A DNA stretch of 64,000 nucleotides from Tritrichomonas musculus (taxonomy: Eukaryota > Parabasalia > Tritrichomonadida > Tritrichomonadidae): assembly GCA_039105265.1 (NCBI GenBank), contig JAPFFF010000022.1, positions 682,001 to 746,000 on the forward strand, read 5' to 3'. The position numbers were made by a program, and so were the translations under genes. Positions 10,249-18,324 of this stretch are shown piece after piece (within the stretch, counting starts at the first letter, position 1; each line of letters starts with the position of its first letter). The notes under the pieces were generated by a model that was given only the letters and a program-made list of their open reading frames with translations, did no database searches and was not told the DNA's origin.

Positions 10249-10691
10249 TATTCAAATTAATGTACAGTGAATTGAGATTATGATCATGTAGAACACATCA
10301 TCGATAAAAGTCTGTATTACCTCGAGCTTGCTGTATATATGAATGCTTTAATATAAAAAAAAAATGATTTTCAATAGATAAATGGTTATACGTTTATTGT
10401 TTTTTTACAAATTCTATTGATATATTTTGAATAGATAAATGGCCTGCTGATTTTGTCCTTTTTAGAGTCTACCTATTCGTCGATACAATTTACTGTGATT
10501 TTAGGACTTCGTCCTAAAACCCCAGTAATCAGTAGTTTTGAGCCAAAAACTCTCATAAATAAACTTTAATTTATTTTAAATTTAATTTTTTTATATACGA
10601 TTCATAACTATTTAAAACTATTTTATATGCATCTCACATAATGAAAATAAACTTTATTTTATTTTTAATTTAATTTTTTAATATACTATAA

Positions 10692-11033
10692 ATGACTACA
10701 GAAAACTACTACACCCACATAAATGATTTTGGAGATTTAGAAAAATATCCTCAAAATGAAATTATGCCAAAAGATGTAAAGCGAATATTTAAATATTGTG
10801 ATCATTTATTTACAAAAAGAATTTATTTCTTTAGTGAATCAGAAAAAATGTTTTATCGATATTATCAAAATGATGATAAATACGTTTTTCCTGTTTATTC
10901 TCGACCAACTAGTAAAAAATCAGAAACTGCATATTTAATTCCTGATGAAAATGATAATAAACGTGTTTCAATTTGTATAAGTCAACAATTTATAAATCGA
11001 GTCAAAAATATGTCTAAAATTGAATTAGAGTAG
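10692..11033 (+). CDS. Unknown 113-residue protein, 3' end replaced by a Polinton
   Basis: The frame starts at an ATG after a long T/A-rich leader and encodes a charged, tyrosine-rich soluble protein (MTTENYYTHINDFGDLEKYP to VKNMSKIELE). I do not recognise it. Its stop codon lies inside the first bases of the Polinton terminal repeat, which begins at 11029, so the natural C-terminus was probably cut off by the insertion. No clear continuation is seen after the element at 34076. Confidence 0.5.
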   Translation: MTTENYYTHINDFGDLEKYPQNEIMPKDVKRIFKYCDHLFTKRIYFFSESEKMFYRYYQNDDKYVFPVYSRPTSKKSETAYLIPDENDNKRVSICISQQFINRVKNMSKIELE

Positions 11034-11493
11034 TATATACGAGTCGGTTTCCGTTGGGGCCACGCTACGCTTAAGCCCACACGTCAACACGAACTCGTGA
11101 TAAAAATAAAAAATAAAAATGATAAAAATAAAAATAAAAAAATAAAAAAAAAAATAAAAAAAAATTTTTCTTCAACTTGTTTTTTTCTTGAAGTACTACT
11201 AGGGACCTAAACAACTACTCGGGACCTAAACTACTACTAGGGACCTAAACAACTACCTCGGGTCCCCACTACTTGTTTTTTCTTGAAGTACTACTAGGGA
11301 CCTAAACAACTACCTCGGGTCCCCACTACTTGTTTTTTCTTGAAGTACTACTAGGGACCTAAACAACTACCTCGGGTCCCCACTACTACTAGGGACCTAA
11401 ACAACTACCTCGGGTCCCCACTACTACTAGGGACCTAAACAACTACCTCGGGTCCCCACTACTACTAGGGACCTAAACAACTACCTCGGGTCC
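11029..11493 (+). repeat. Left terminal inverted repeat of the first Polinton
   Basis: The outer 155 bp are unique sequence: GAGTCGGTTTCCGTTGGGGC, a GC-rich block, then A/T runs. The inner part, about 11185-11493, is a tandem array built from ACTACTAGGGACCTAAACAA and CTACCTCGGGTCCCC, with CTTGTTTTTTCTTGAAGTAC inserts in the outer units. The same modules occur inverted at the right end in a different order and number, as expected of a repeat array that gains and loses units. Confidence 0.93.
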
Positions 11494-11494
11494 C

Positions 11495-11743
11495 TCATAG
11501 TCTATTTTGATGTTCAGCTATAGAGATACGTGCACCAATTGACTTCAATAATAACTTAGCTTTTTCAATGTCTTCAAAGAGTTCTTTGTATGACTTGATT
11601 ATATTTATCATTATATCGAATTGACTAGCTATTTTATCATCATCTTCATTCATACATTTTCCAAATATCTTGTCTTTAATAACTTTAAATCTTGCATATA
11701 GAGCTTCTGCGTCATTATTCAGTCCGTTAAGAGCGCTATTCAT
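11495..11743 (-). CDS. Small helical Polinton protein, conserved in both elements
   Basis: An 82-residue, mostly helical soluble protein (MNSALNGLNNDAEALYARFK). Its N-terminus matches the frame that runs off the right edge of the window (from 63924: MNSAIKGLSCDTSALHAQFR). In both Polintons the gene is the outermost one and is transcribed toward the terminal repeat. That conserved place across two divergent elements suggests a real, shared job, but no function can be named. Confidence 0.75.
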   Translation of the reverse strand: MNSALNGLNNDAEALYARFKVIKDKIFGKCMNEDDDKIASQFDIMINIIKSYKELFEDIEKAKLLLKSIGARISIAEHQNRL

Positions 11744-11784
11744 TTAAGACAAAAATAAAAAAAATAACAATAAAATAAAAGAAG

Positions 11785-12042
11785 TTAAATTTTACTAAGT
11801 AGTTCGTCTATATGAGGTAGTTCAGTTTTTTCAGTTTGAACACCTACATCTAGAAGTTCTTCTTTCTCTTCTTCTTTCTCTTCTTCTTCTTTCTCTTGAT
11901 GTTCATAATAGTTTTTATACAAGTTTACTCGCTTTTTTTTCTTTGGAAACTTGATAACGTTTTTTTCTTTGTCATCGAGAGGATAATAAAGAGGTCCTTT
12001 ATCATCAATTCCTTCAACAATGATTGTCCCCCACTTGCTCAT
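11785..12042 (-). CDS. Small charged Polinton protein with LC8-like motif
   Basis: 85 residues: a short folded-looking N-terminus (MSKWGTIIVEGIDDKGPLYY), a lysine block, a long glutamate-rich stretch (residues 50-62) and DVGVQTEK at 65-72, which fits dynein light chain LC8 ligands. It ends close to the neighbouring 82-residue gene on the same strand. Function unknown; an adaptor role is inference from the motif. Confidence 0.6.
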   Translation of the reverse strand: MSKWGTIIVEGIDDKGPLYYPLDDKEKNVIKFPKKKKRVNLYKNYYEHQEKEEEEKEEEKEELLDVGVQTEKTELPHIDELLSKI

Positions 12043-12093
12043 ACAAAAATAAAAATGAAATGAAAATATTTAAATCATTCAAAAAGTGAGAAA

Positions 12094-12429
12094 ATGTCAT
12101 TTGTACCACTCAAAGGCTTTACTAACGACTATGAGATATTGAATAGGTACCCCTTTACTATAAGACGTAAGAGTAATCATTTTATATGCAAAGATGCAAA
12201 ACATATTAAGGGGTATATACGTGTATGTCTAAATGGCGACTACTACTTGAAACATGTACTTATAGCAAGACAGTTCATACCTAATGATGACCCACAACAT
12301 AAAATAGAGGTAGACCATATCAATAGGAATAGGGCTGATTACCATCTAAGCAACTTAAGATGGATAACCCCAACTGATAGTAACTATAACAGGGATATGC
12401 CCAAAATTATAAATGCGAGGGCAGATTAA
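12094..12429 (+). CDS. NUMOD4/HNH endonuclease-like protein
   Basis: Residues 5-26 (PLKGFTNDYEILNRYPFTIR) resemble NUMOD4, a DNA-binding module of homing-type nucleases. Residues 40-95 form an HNH-like core: GYIRVCLNGDYYLKH, ARQFIPND, VDHINRNRADYHLSNLRW, with the histidine of VDHIN and the asparagine/histidine pattern in the right order. The family is usually a site-specific nuclease. It overlaps its convergent neighbour by 23 bp. A truncated relative lies in host DNA at 4623-5081, so the gene moves between host and element. Confidence 0.75.
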   Translation: MSFVPLKGFTNDYEILNRYPFTIRRKSNHFICKDAKHIKGYIRVCLNGDYYLKHVLIARQFIPNDDPQHKIEVDHINRNRADYHLSNLRWITPTDSNYNRDMPKIINARAD

Positions 12430-12658
12430 CTATATATAGTTCTAAGAACTCCAAAGCAAAGTGTTCAATTCGACCTAAAAAATCAACATCATTATCTATC
12501 CTCATTATTTGAAGATGTTCAGGTTTGAAATACTGAGCTGATAATTCTTTTATAGTCTTCATCAATTTTTTTCTTCTAGTTTCATCACTCTCTACACTAT
12601 ATTCATGGATGTTCGATAGAATTCTAACGAGGATATACATACGGTCTGATTGAGACAT
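12407..12658 (-). CDS. Unknown small Polinton protein
   Basis: The ATG at 12656-12658 (MSQSDRMYILVRILSNIHEY) is preferred over an upstream in-frame ATG, because that one would lie inside the divergent protease gene. The 83-residue product is helical and acidic. It is divergent from the protease gene with about 15 bp between start codons, so both promoters must overlap the other gene. Not recognised. Confidence 0.6.
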   Translation of the reverse strand: MSQSDRMYILVRILSNIHEYSVESDETRRKKLMKTIKELSAQYFKPEHLQIMRIDNDVDFLGRIEHFALEFLELYIVNLPSHL

Positions 12659-12673
12659 TTTATAATGATAAAA

Positions 12674-14221
12674 ATGACAAGTGATAAAGGCACACAAACT
12701 AAACCTAACAATAAAATACAACTACTACAATGTACTTTTAAATTTCGACCTAAACTAGTTGATAGAGATGTTGCAAGATTAACAAGAGGTTTGGGTCAAA
12801 CTATATGGAAGTTCTCTAATAATCAAATAAATCTACAAAAATTATATGAGACATATTTAAATACTAGTATAGCTTTTAAAGACGTACTTGAATTTGCTAA
12901 TAGACTCAAGAGAGAGAGACCAAAAGCAAAATTTACAGGTTGTGTTTTTGCAATTAAGAAAAATCAAGATGATAAAGATGAACATGGACATTACATAACA
13001 GTATTAAAGCCATATCAATATACTCTCCAGGAATCAACAACAGGTATATTAACAGAGATAAAATTACATTATGATATTATCAACATAAGGATATCTCGAA
13101 TGAAGACTGAGGAGGAAAAACAAGCAGCTAGAGAACTGAGAGAGCAGATGAAAGAAAGAACATTGAAAAGTGATAAGAAAGAATATAAAACTAGAGGTAT
13201 TCAAACAGATGATATACCAGAATTGGCTCCATTACCCAGACCTCCAACTTTAAATCGAAATGATTATCATCTTAACCTTAGGAAAATCGGTAGGAACCGA
13301 CCCACAAATGTTGAGCCACCAACAAGGGACCAAAATCAAAACAGAATTCAACTTTTACTTCAAAGTAGTACAAATTTAGACGAGGATGATAGACCTAAGA
13401 AAAAATCAAAACAACCTAAGACAAAATCAAAACGACCTCGTTCACCTTCACCTCCACCTCCACCACCTCCTCCTCCTTCATCACCACCTCCACAGTTTCC
13501 ATCATCACATACCTCTCGAGGTACTAGTCCTCCTCCAAGAGAACCCCGTATGACACCACAGAAGACAGGAGAGTATACAGTAGACCAAAGACGTCATAAA
13601 ATTCATGATTGGAGGAGTTTAGTCAATGATGAAAATATAGAAGAAGATGTTATTGATGACTACTTGAAACTTCTATATAACAAAGGAAAGAGATTGAATA
13701 AACAACCTGGTCAAAATGAGGCAGAGTTTGATAAAAAGAAAATATTGGTTTTACCTACTGCATTTTATACCCTCCTTTCTAGAGCATATGAGACTAATGA
13801 TATGGAAAAAATACATGAACTGATGAAAAGTCCTATCTCAGGTAAACAGTCATTTTCACATTTCGATAAAGTATTTGTCCCCATTTGTTCAGATGGAGAA
13901 CATTGGGTTTTATGTATTGTTCGATATTCAAAGAAAATAATCGAATGCTATGACTCTGAGAATAAGTCAATGGCACCAGAGGTAAAGACACTTAATAAGT
14001 GGATCAATATTTCAGGAACAGGTAAGTTAAAAGCAAAATATTATGATGTACCTAGTCAAAGGAATAACAAGGATTGTGGAGTGTTTCTAATGGAATCTTG
14101 TCGTACCTTTTTGCATGAAGGAAATGGTAAGTTTAAACAACGCAATATGCCAGATATTAGAAAGAGAATACTTCGAGAACTTCAAAACAATGAATTAGAA
14201 ACAGGTGTTGTATATAAATAA
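12674..14221 (+). CDS. Ulp1-like (adenain-type) cysteine protease, multidomain
   Basis: The C-terminal 200 residues carry a C48/adenain-like protease: FVPICSDGEHWVLCIVRYS (histidine), ECYDSENK (aspartate), DVPSQRNNKDCGVFLMES (glutamine and cysteine). In Polintons this enzyme is the presumed capsid maturation protease. The N-terminal 150 residues are a separate conserved-looking domain. A basic linker and a proline-rich tract (about residues 255-285, PSPPPPPPPPPSSPPPQ) connect the two. LC8-like motifs DKGTQTKP (residues 4-11) and TRGIQTDD (about 173-180) lie outside the catalytic part. ATGs at 12650 and 12665 are possible, but 12674 leaves room for the divergent gene. Confidence 0.88.
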   Translation: MTSDKGTQTKPNNKIQLLQCTFKFRPKLVDRDVARLTRGLGQTIWKFSNNQINLQKLYETYLNTSIAFKDVLEFANRLKRERPKAKFTGCVFAIKKNQDDKDEHGHYITVLKPYQYTLQESTTGILTEIKLHYDIINIRISRMKTEEEKQAARELREQMKERTLKSDKKEYKTRGIQTDDIPELAPLPRPPTLNRNDYHLNLRKIGRNRPTNVEPPTRDQNQNRIQLLLQSSTNLDEDDRPKKKSKQPKTKSKRPRSPSPPPPPPPPPSSPPPQFPSSHTSRGTSPPPREPRMTPQKTGEYTVDQRRHKIHDWRSLVNDENIEEDVIDDYLKLLYNKGKRLNKQPGQNEAEFDKKKILVLPTAFYTLLSRAYETNDMEKIHELMKSPISGKQSFSHFDKVFVPICSDGEHWVLCIVRYSKKIIECYDSENKSMAPEVKTLNKWINISGTGKLKAKYYDVPSQRNNKDCGVFLMESCRTFLHEGNGKFKQRNMPDIRKRILRELQNNELETGVVYK

Positions 14222-14242
14222 AGACTTTTTATTCAACTCGAA

Positions 14243-15244
14243 ATGGAATTACCACCAAGTGTTAAAACTCTTTATCCTAATCGAGATAATATAGTTAATG
14301 ATGGTAATACACCTCTTCCAATCGAAACAGCCTACTTCCTTGAGGATGCTCAACATGATAAAGCTAAGTTTAATAGGTATTGGTTTAATTTCCCACCAGA
14401 ATGGTCAACTGCAAACAAAGGGGAATCTATTGTTGGCGTTCGTTCAGCACATATCATTAAGAGACGACGCAAAATGGAAGTAGAGATTGAAATATATAAG
14501 ATACATAAGAAAACATATGAGTTTGTCTGTGGTGGAACATGGAATGATGGAACACTAAAAGAAGACTATATAACTGGTACTAATCATGAATATGGATTCT
14601 TCAAAGTCATTGATTGGGTGTCAATCGATGGAGATTTACGTGGATTTTTTGATGCAGTTAATCATGCATTCAAGTCATACATTAAAACTTCTTCATTAGA
14701 CAAATTTGTTCAAAATGATGACAATATACAGGATAGAGATATACAAACAGATGGATATTATGATAAAAATGGTTTTCATGAAATTATTTATACAGAAAGA
14801 AATAAAGCAGAGAATCATAAATACTACTATACTAACAGTAAGAATGAACAAGATTGGGAGTATACCGCACCATATATGAACTTTTTCAAACTTAAATCCT
14901 GGAATGATGATTTTGCAGATGTGTTTAATATAGGTAATGGCATATTTCAAAATAAACCAGAAAAATATCAAACATGGAGTAAGGAATTAATATTCGATAA
15001 TATATGGGACAGACAATCATGCAAAATATATTCATCGATAGGTGAACAAGCATTACATAATTATATAGGAAATAGCGATGTTGAATATAGTCCTATTAAA
15101 TACTTCAAGTTAAACTCAATGGACCAAAGGTTTTGGATAGACTTCTATAGTGATGTTCATTATTATTGTCCAACCAAACTACCTCCAAATGATTCATTTG
15201 TTATCGAAATGCAATTCCTTCAATATGATAAGATGTTTATTTAA
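14243..15244 (+). CDS. Conserved Polinton protein of unknown role (333 aa)
   Basis: Starts 21 bp after the protease gene. Residues 53-85 hold the block FNRYWFNFPPEWSTANKGES followed by IVGVRSAHIIKRRRKMEVE, which is also preserved in the fossil at 1757-1900, so this is an old, selected gene. Aromatic strands dominate the C-terminal third (FWIDFYSDVHYYCP, SFVIEMQF). DRDIQTDG at about 164-171 is another LC8-like motif. Strand-rich content and its place in the virion gene block suggest a structural or capsid-accessory protein (inference). Confidence 0.7.
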   Translation: MELPPSVKTLYPNRDNIVNDGNTPLPIETAYFLEDAQHDKAKFNRYWFNFPPEWSTANKGESIVGVRSAHIIKRRRKMEVEIEIYKIHKKTYEFVCGGTWNDGTLKEDYITGTNHEYGFFKVIDWVSIDGDLRGFFDAVNHAFKSYIKTSSLDKFVQNDDNIQDRDIQTDGYYDKNGFHEIIYTERNKAENHKYYYTNSKNEQDWEYTAPYMNFFKLKSWNDDFADVFNIGNGIFQNKPEKYQTWSKELIFDNIWDRQSCKIYSSIGEQALHNYIGNSDVEYSPIKYFKLNSMDQRFWIDFYSDVHYYCPTKLPPNDSFVIEMQFLQYDKMFI

Positions 15245-15250
15245 AAATAA

Positions 15251-16369
15251 ATGAGTAAAGAAGAACCAACCCCATATGAAAAATTATACAACAAAGCTAA
15301 ATGGAGGACCTTGGACAAATACCTTAGCATGGCAAAACAAGAGAATCTGAATGAAGAGGAAGCAAAGAAATACTTTGATGAAAGAGTAGTACATGATAAG
15401 AGAGTACCAAAAGCACAATATATACCTATCGTATCGAAACACCCTGATGGTTATCAAATGGATACCTTCATTAACAATAAAGAGGCAGGTGGGTTGAATT
15501 ATCTAATGTTCATCAATATCAACACTCGAAAAGCATATGCATATCCTATGAATGGTAAAGGAGCAAGGGAAGTATTAACAGCACTTCATAAATTTGTTAA
15601 TGATGTACCTCATGTATATTCAATAACAAGTGATGAGGATGCTGCATATTTATCATCAACTGTATTAGACTTCATGAGAGAGAAGAACATAAAATACCGA
15701 ACAACAACTGAGAATAACCATAATGTACTTGGCATTATTAATAGATTTATGAGAACTATAAGAGATGCTATTGGTGAAAATAGGTTTATTCAACCAAAGG
15801 AGATGCATGATTTGGTAAACATATATAATAACTCTCCTCATAGGTCTTTAGATAATAAAGCACCTAATGATATTACTCCAGAGGATGAAATAAAGTACAT
15901 CCAAAAGAATGCACGCATTAACCCATATCATTTTAATCCAGGTGAGAAGGTCAGGTTAGTACTCGAAAAAGAACCATTTGGTAAAAGAAGAAGTAATTTG
16001 TCTAATGAGTCTTATATAGTTGACTCACAAAAAGGTAACCAGTTTGTGGTCAAGTCCAAAGATGGTTCAACAAGTTCATTCCCTGGATATAGGTTGTTAA
16101 GGACAAGAGACAAAAGGATTAAAGTAGCTGAAAGACTAAATGAAGGTAAAGAAGGTATTATTGAAAAAATATATAACTTTGATGAAGATACTGGTAAGTA
16201 TGATTTAAAATGGGAAGGAGTCGAAGGTGATGATGCCTTTGCTAGACAAACTATTAGAGATGTAAGGAGAGGTAATCCATTAGTACTTGGTACAGCAGAA
16301 AGACAATATTGGTTGGAACAAAAGAAGAAAGGAGAACCAATACCAGATAAAATTATGAAATACATTTAA
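15251..16369 (+). CDS. Retroviral-type (rve) integrase
   Basis: 372 residues. The RNase-H-like integrase core spans about 55-215: YQMDTFINNKEAGGLNYLMF, YSITSDEDAAYLSS, NVLGIINRFMRTIRDAIGE, YNNSPHRSLDNKAP, the usual order for Polinton integrases. A small beta domain follows, then a chromodomain-like region (EKIYNFDEDTGKYDLKWEGV, about 298-320), which in other integrases steers target choice. It would insert the element and generate target duplications. The gene starts 6 bp after the previous stop. Confidence 0.9.
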   Translation: MSKEEPTPYEKLYNKAKWRTLDKYLSMAKQENLNEEEAKKYFDERVVHDKRVPKAQYIPIVSKHPDGYQMDTFINNKEAGGLNYLMFININTRKAYAYPMNGKGAREVLTALHKFVNDVPHVYSITSDEDAAYLSSTVLDFMREKNIKYRTTTENNHNVLGIINRFMRTIRDAIGENRFIQPKEMHDLVNIYNNSPHRSLDNKAPNDITPEDEIKYIQKNARINPYHFNPGEKVRLVLEKEPFGKRRSNLSNESYIVDSQKGNQFVVKSKDGSTSSFPGYRLLRTRDKRIKVAERLNEGKEGIIEKIYNFDEDTGKYDLKWEGVEGDDAFARQTIRDVRRGNPLVLGTAERQYWLEQKKKGEPIPDKIMKYI

Positions 16370-16379
16370 AAATTTGTAA

Positions 16380-17246
16380 ATGGATGAACCCCCAAGTGCA
16401 GAACTAATAAATAAAGTAGAAACATTGATTAAAGAAACCTTACGGAAGAACATGAAAGAAATAGATGGAGCATTAATTAAACCATTATCACCTGATTATC
16501 CTTTTAGCACAAACGGTATATACTTTTTAATTGGTAAACCAGGTGCTGGTAAAAGTTTTTGGATATGGAGACATATTATGATAACAGAGAGGTTGTTTAA
16601 ACATCCATACTACCAAAAGATAATATTTTGCTCAAGCTCTGGTAAAATGGATAAAACAGCTGAAACACTTAATAAACAGATACAATCAAGAATCGATTAT
16701 GTAAAGGAAAGAGAATTAATGAGTTATCTAAAACGACATCTTCGAAGAAAGATAAAGTATTATGCCATTGTCAAATATGTACTATCTCGAATGAAAGAGA
16801 CCAATGACGAAATGAGGAGGCTCATTGAGAAGCATCATTTAAATGAGCTCAATGATAAAATAATATATATAGCAAATAAGCTCGTCAAGTATGAAACATC
16901 ATCATATCCATATAATACATTATTGATACTAGATGATTGTGCAGGTAGTGATTTATTAAAGAATGGTAATAGTGAATTTATCAAGTTGTTAACCAAAACA
17001 AGACACTATAATTTAACATGTATCATGGCAATACAAACAATTCGATTTGTTCATATGAATGCTAAAAGGTTAGCAACAGATATCATATGTTATACAGGAT
17101 ATAGTGAGGAAGATTTTACGAGCTTGTTGCAACAAACAAATAACTCATTAAATACTAAACAGACAGTAGCTGAGTACCTACAACATAAAGAACCACATGA
17201 AAAATTCGTAATGAATATTTCTGCTAATAAGTACTATTTTGAATAA
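16380..17246 (+). CDS. Genome-packaging ATPase (FtsK/HerA, A32-like)
   Basis: Walker A is YFLIGKPGAGKSFW (about residues 48-61). Walker B is NTLLILDDCAG (about 180-190). A sensor-like stretch TCIMAIQT follows at about 214-221. Length (288) and motif spacing match the Polinton/virophage packaging ATPases. It sits between integrase and capsid genes, 10 bp after the integrase. Role: pumping element DNA into the capsid (family knowledge). Confidence 0.9.
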   Translation: MDEPPSAELINKVETLIKETLRKNMKEIDGALIKPLSPDYPFSTNGIYFLIGKPGAGKSFWIWRHIMITERLFKHPYYQKIIFCSSSGKMDKTAETLNKQIQSRIDYVKERELMSYLKRHLRRKIKYYAIVKYVLSRMKETNDEMRRLIEKHHLNELNDKIIYIANKLVKYETSSYPYNTLLILDDCAGSDLLKNGNSEFIKLLTKTRHYNLTCIMAIQTIRFVHMNAKRLATDIICYTGYSEEDFTSLLQQTNNSLNTKQTVAEYLQHKEPHEKFVMNISANKYYFE

Positions 17247-17264
17247 TTTTTTATTATTTTTTAA

Positions 17265-17720
17265 ATGGGAATTCAACGTCATTCAGAAGAAGATTATTGG
17301 AAGCCAAATTATGCTAAACAAAAAGAATTTTCTCCATGGCAAACGATAATAAAAGGAGGAGTAGGTTTAGGTGGTAAATTATTAATGGGAGCTGCAGATA
17401 GTTTTACTGGAGGTCTTGCAAGTAAATTATTGGATGCTTCAGCAGGTGGATTAACCAAGCATGCTGGTGTTATTGGTTCAGTTGCGAGAGGTCTTGGTGA
17501 AAGCTTCTTGAGCGATAAAACAAGAAATAGATTAGCAAACATAGCTGACACAGCATTAAAATATGTCCCAGAAGGAAATGTGAAAACTGCCTTGTCATCA
17601 ATTAATAAATCTGCAAAAGGCGATTCAGTTGGTGCACCTCTTGAAAAGCCAACATTTTCATCTAATTCATTAAAAGAGAGTGAATTTACTACAAACAATC
17701 ATGCGAGAACTTACATCTGA
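17265..17720 (+). CDS. Glycine/alanine-rich membrane-active-like virion protein
   Basis: 151 residues. After a polar start (MGIQRHSEEDYWKPN) the middle 25-100 is rich in G, A, L and K with amphipathic helix character (GGVGLGGKLLMGAADSFTGG). This resembles the small virion proteins with membrane-disrupting helices found beside capsid genes in Polintons and adenovirus-like elements. A similar short protein occurs at 46885-47139 in the other Polinton. Assignment rests on composition and context. Confidence 0.55.
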   Translation: MGIQRHSEEDYWKPNYAKQKEFSPWQTIIKGGVGLGGKLLMGAADSFTGGLASKLLDASAGGLTKHAGVIGSVARGLGESFLSDKTRNRLANIADTALKYVPEGNVKTALSSINKSAKGDSVGAPLEKPTFSSNSLKESEFTTNNHARTYI

Positions 17721-17769
17721 TGAAAACTCAATAAAACTCAATTTATGGACTTTTTTTGTTTATTTTTAA

Positions 17770-18306
17770 ATGTCAAAACATCTAACAGGTTCTAAGAGAC
17801 TTGCGGTTATTCATAAATGGTTGAATGGAAGGGATGACCCAGATTGGGAAGTTTTGCCAACAAAGAAGAAAGACAAGTATATAGTAAAACCCCGAAAAAC
17901 TCCAATTCGTCAAGATTCTCAAGAAAACTCAGAAAGTGAAAATATCGAAGAAACTCAAGAAAACTCAAATAGTGATGATTTTGAAGAAACTCCCAGAAAG
18001 TCATTAAGTTCGAAAGCTGCACGAAAACCTCCAAAACCACGAAAACCTCAACAAACATATGACCCTACTGTGAATGAAGAAATACTCAAACAATTAAAAT
18101 CACTAGGTGAAGAAATGAAGATAAGTCGAGAAAAGAAAGAACAGAGACGAATGATAAAAGAGGTTGTTGATAAAAGAATGAGTCAACCAAGACAACAATA
18201 TGTTCCTGAAGAACCACCACAACAATATGAAGAACCACCACAACAATATATACCTCCTCAACGAATAATGGGTAGGAGAAATCGCATCTTTGAAGATATG
18301 ATGTAA
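17770..18306 (+). CDS. Charged, disordered virion-block protein
   Basis: 178 residues, strongly basic and acidic by turns, with lysine/proline stretches (AARKPPKPRKPQQTYDP) and repeated QQY..PPQQY motifs near the C-terminus. Directly upstream of the capsid gene. It could be a scaffold or DNA-condensing protein; no domain is recognised. Confidence 0.55.
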   Translation: MSKHLTGSKRLAVIHKWLNGRDDPDWEVLPTKKKDKYIVKPRKTPIRQDSQENSESENIEETQENSNSDDFEETPRKSLSSKAARKPPKPRKPQQTYDPTVNEEILKQLKSLGEEMKISREKKEQRRMIKEVVDKRMSQPRQQYVPEEPPQQYEEPPQQYIPPQRIMGRRNRIFEDMM

Positions 18307-18324
18307 ATTTTTTTCATCTAAAAA

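Noticed and set aside
11185-11493. Terminal-repeat array considered as a CRISPR-like array
   Set aside because: Units are contiguous with no unique spacers, and the array is mirrored at the other end of a transposon.
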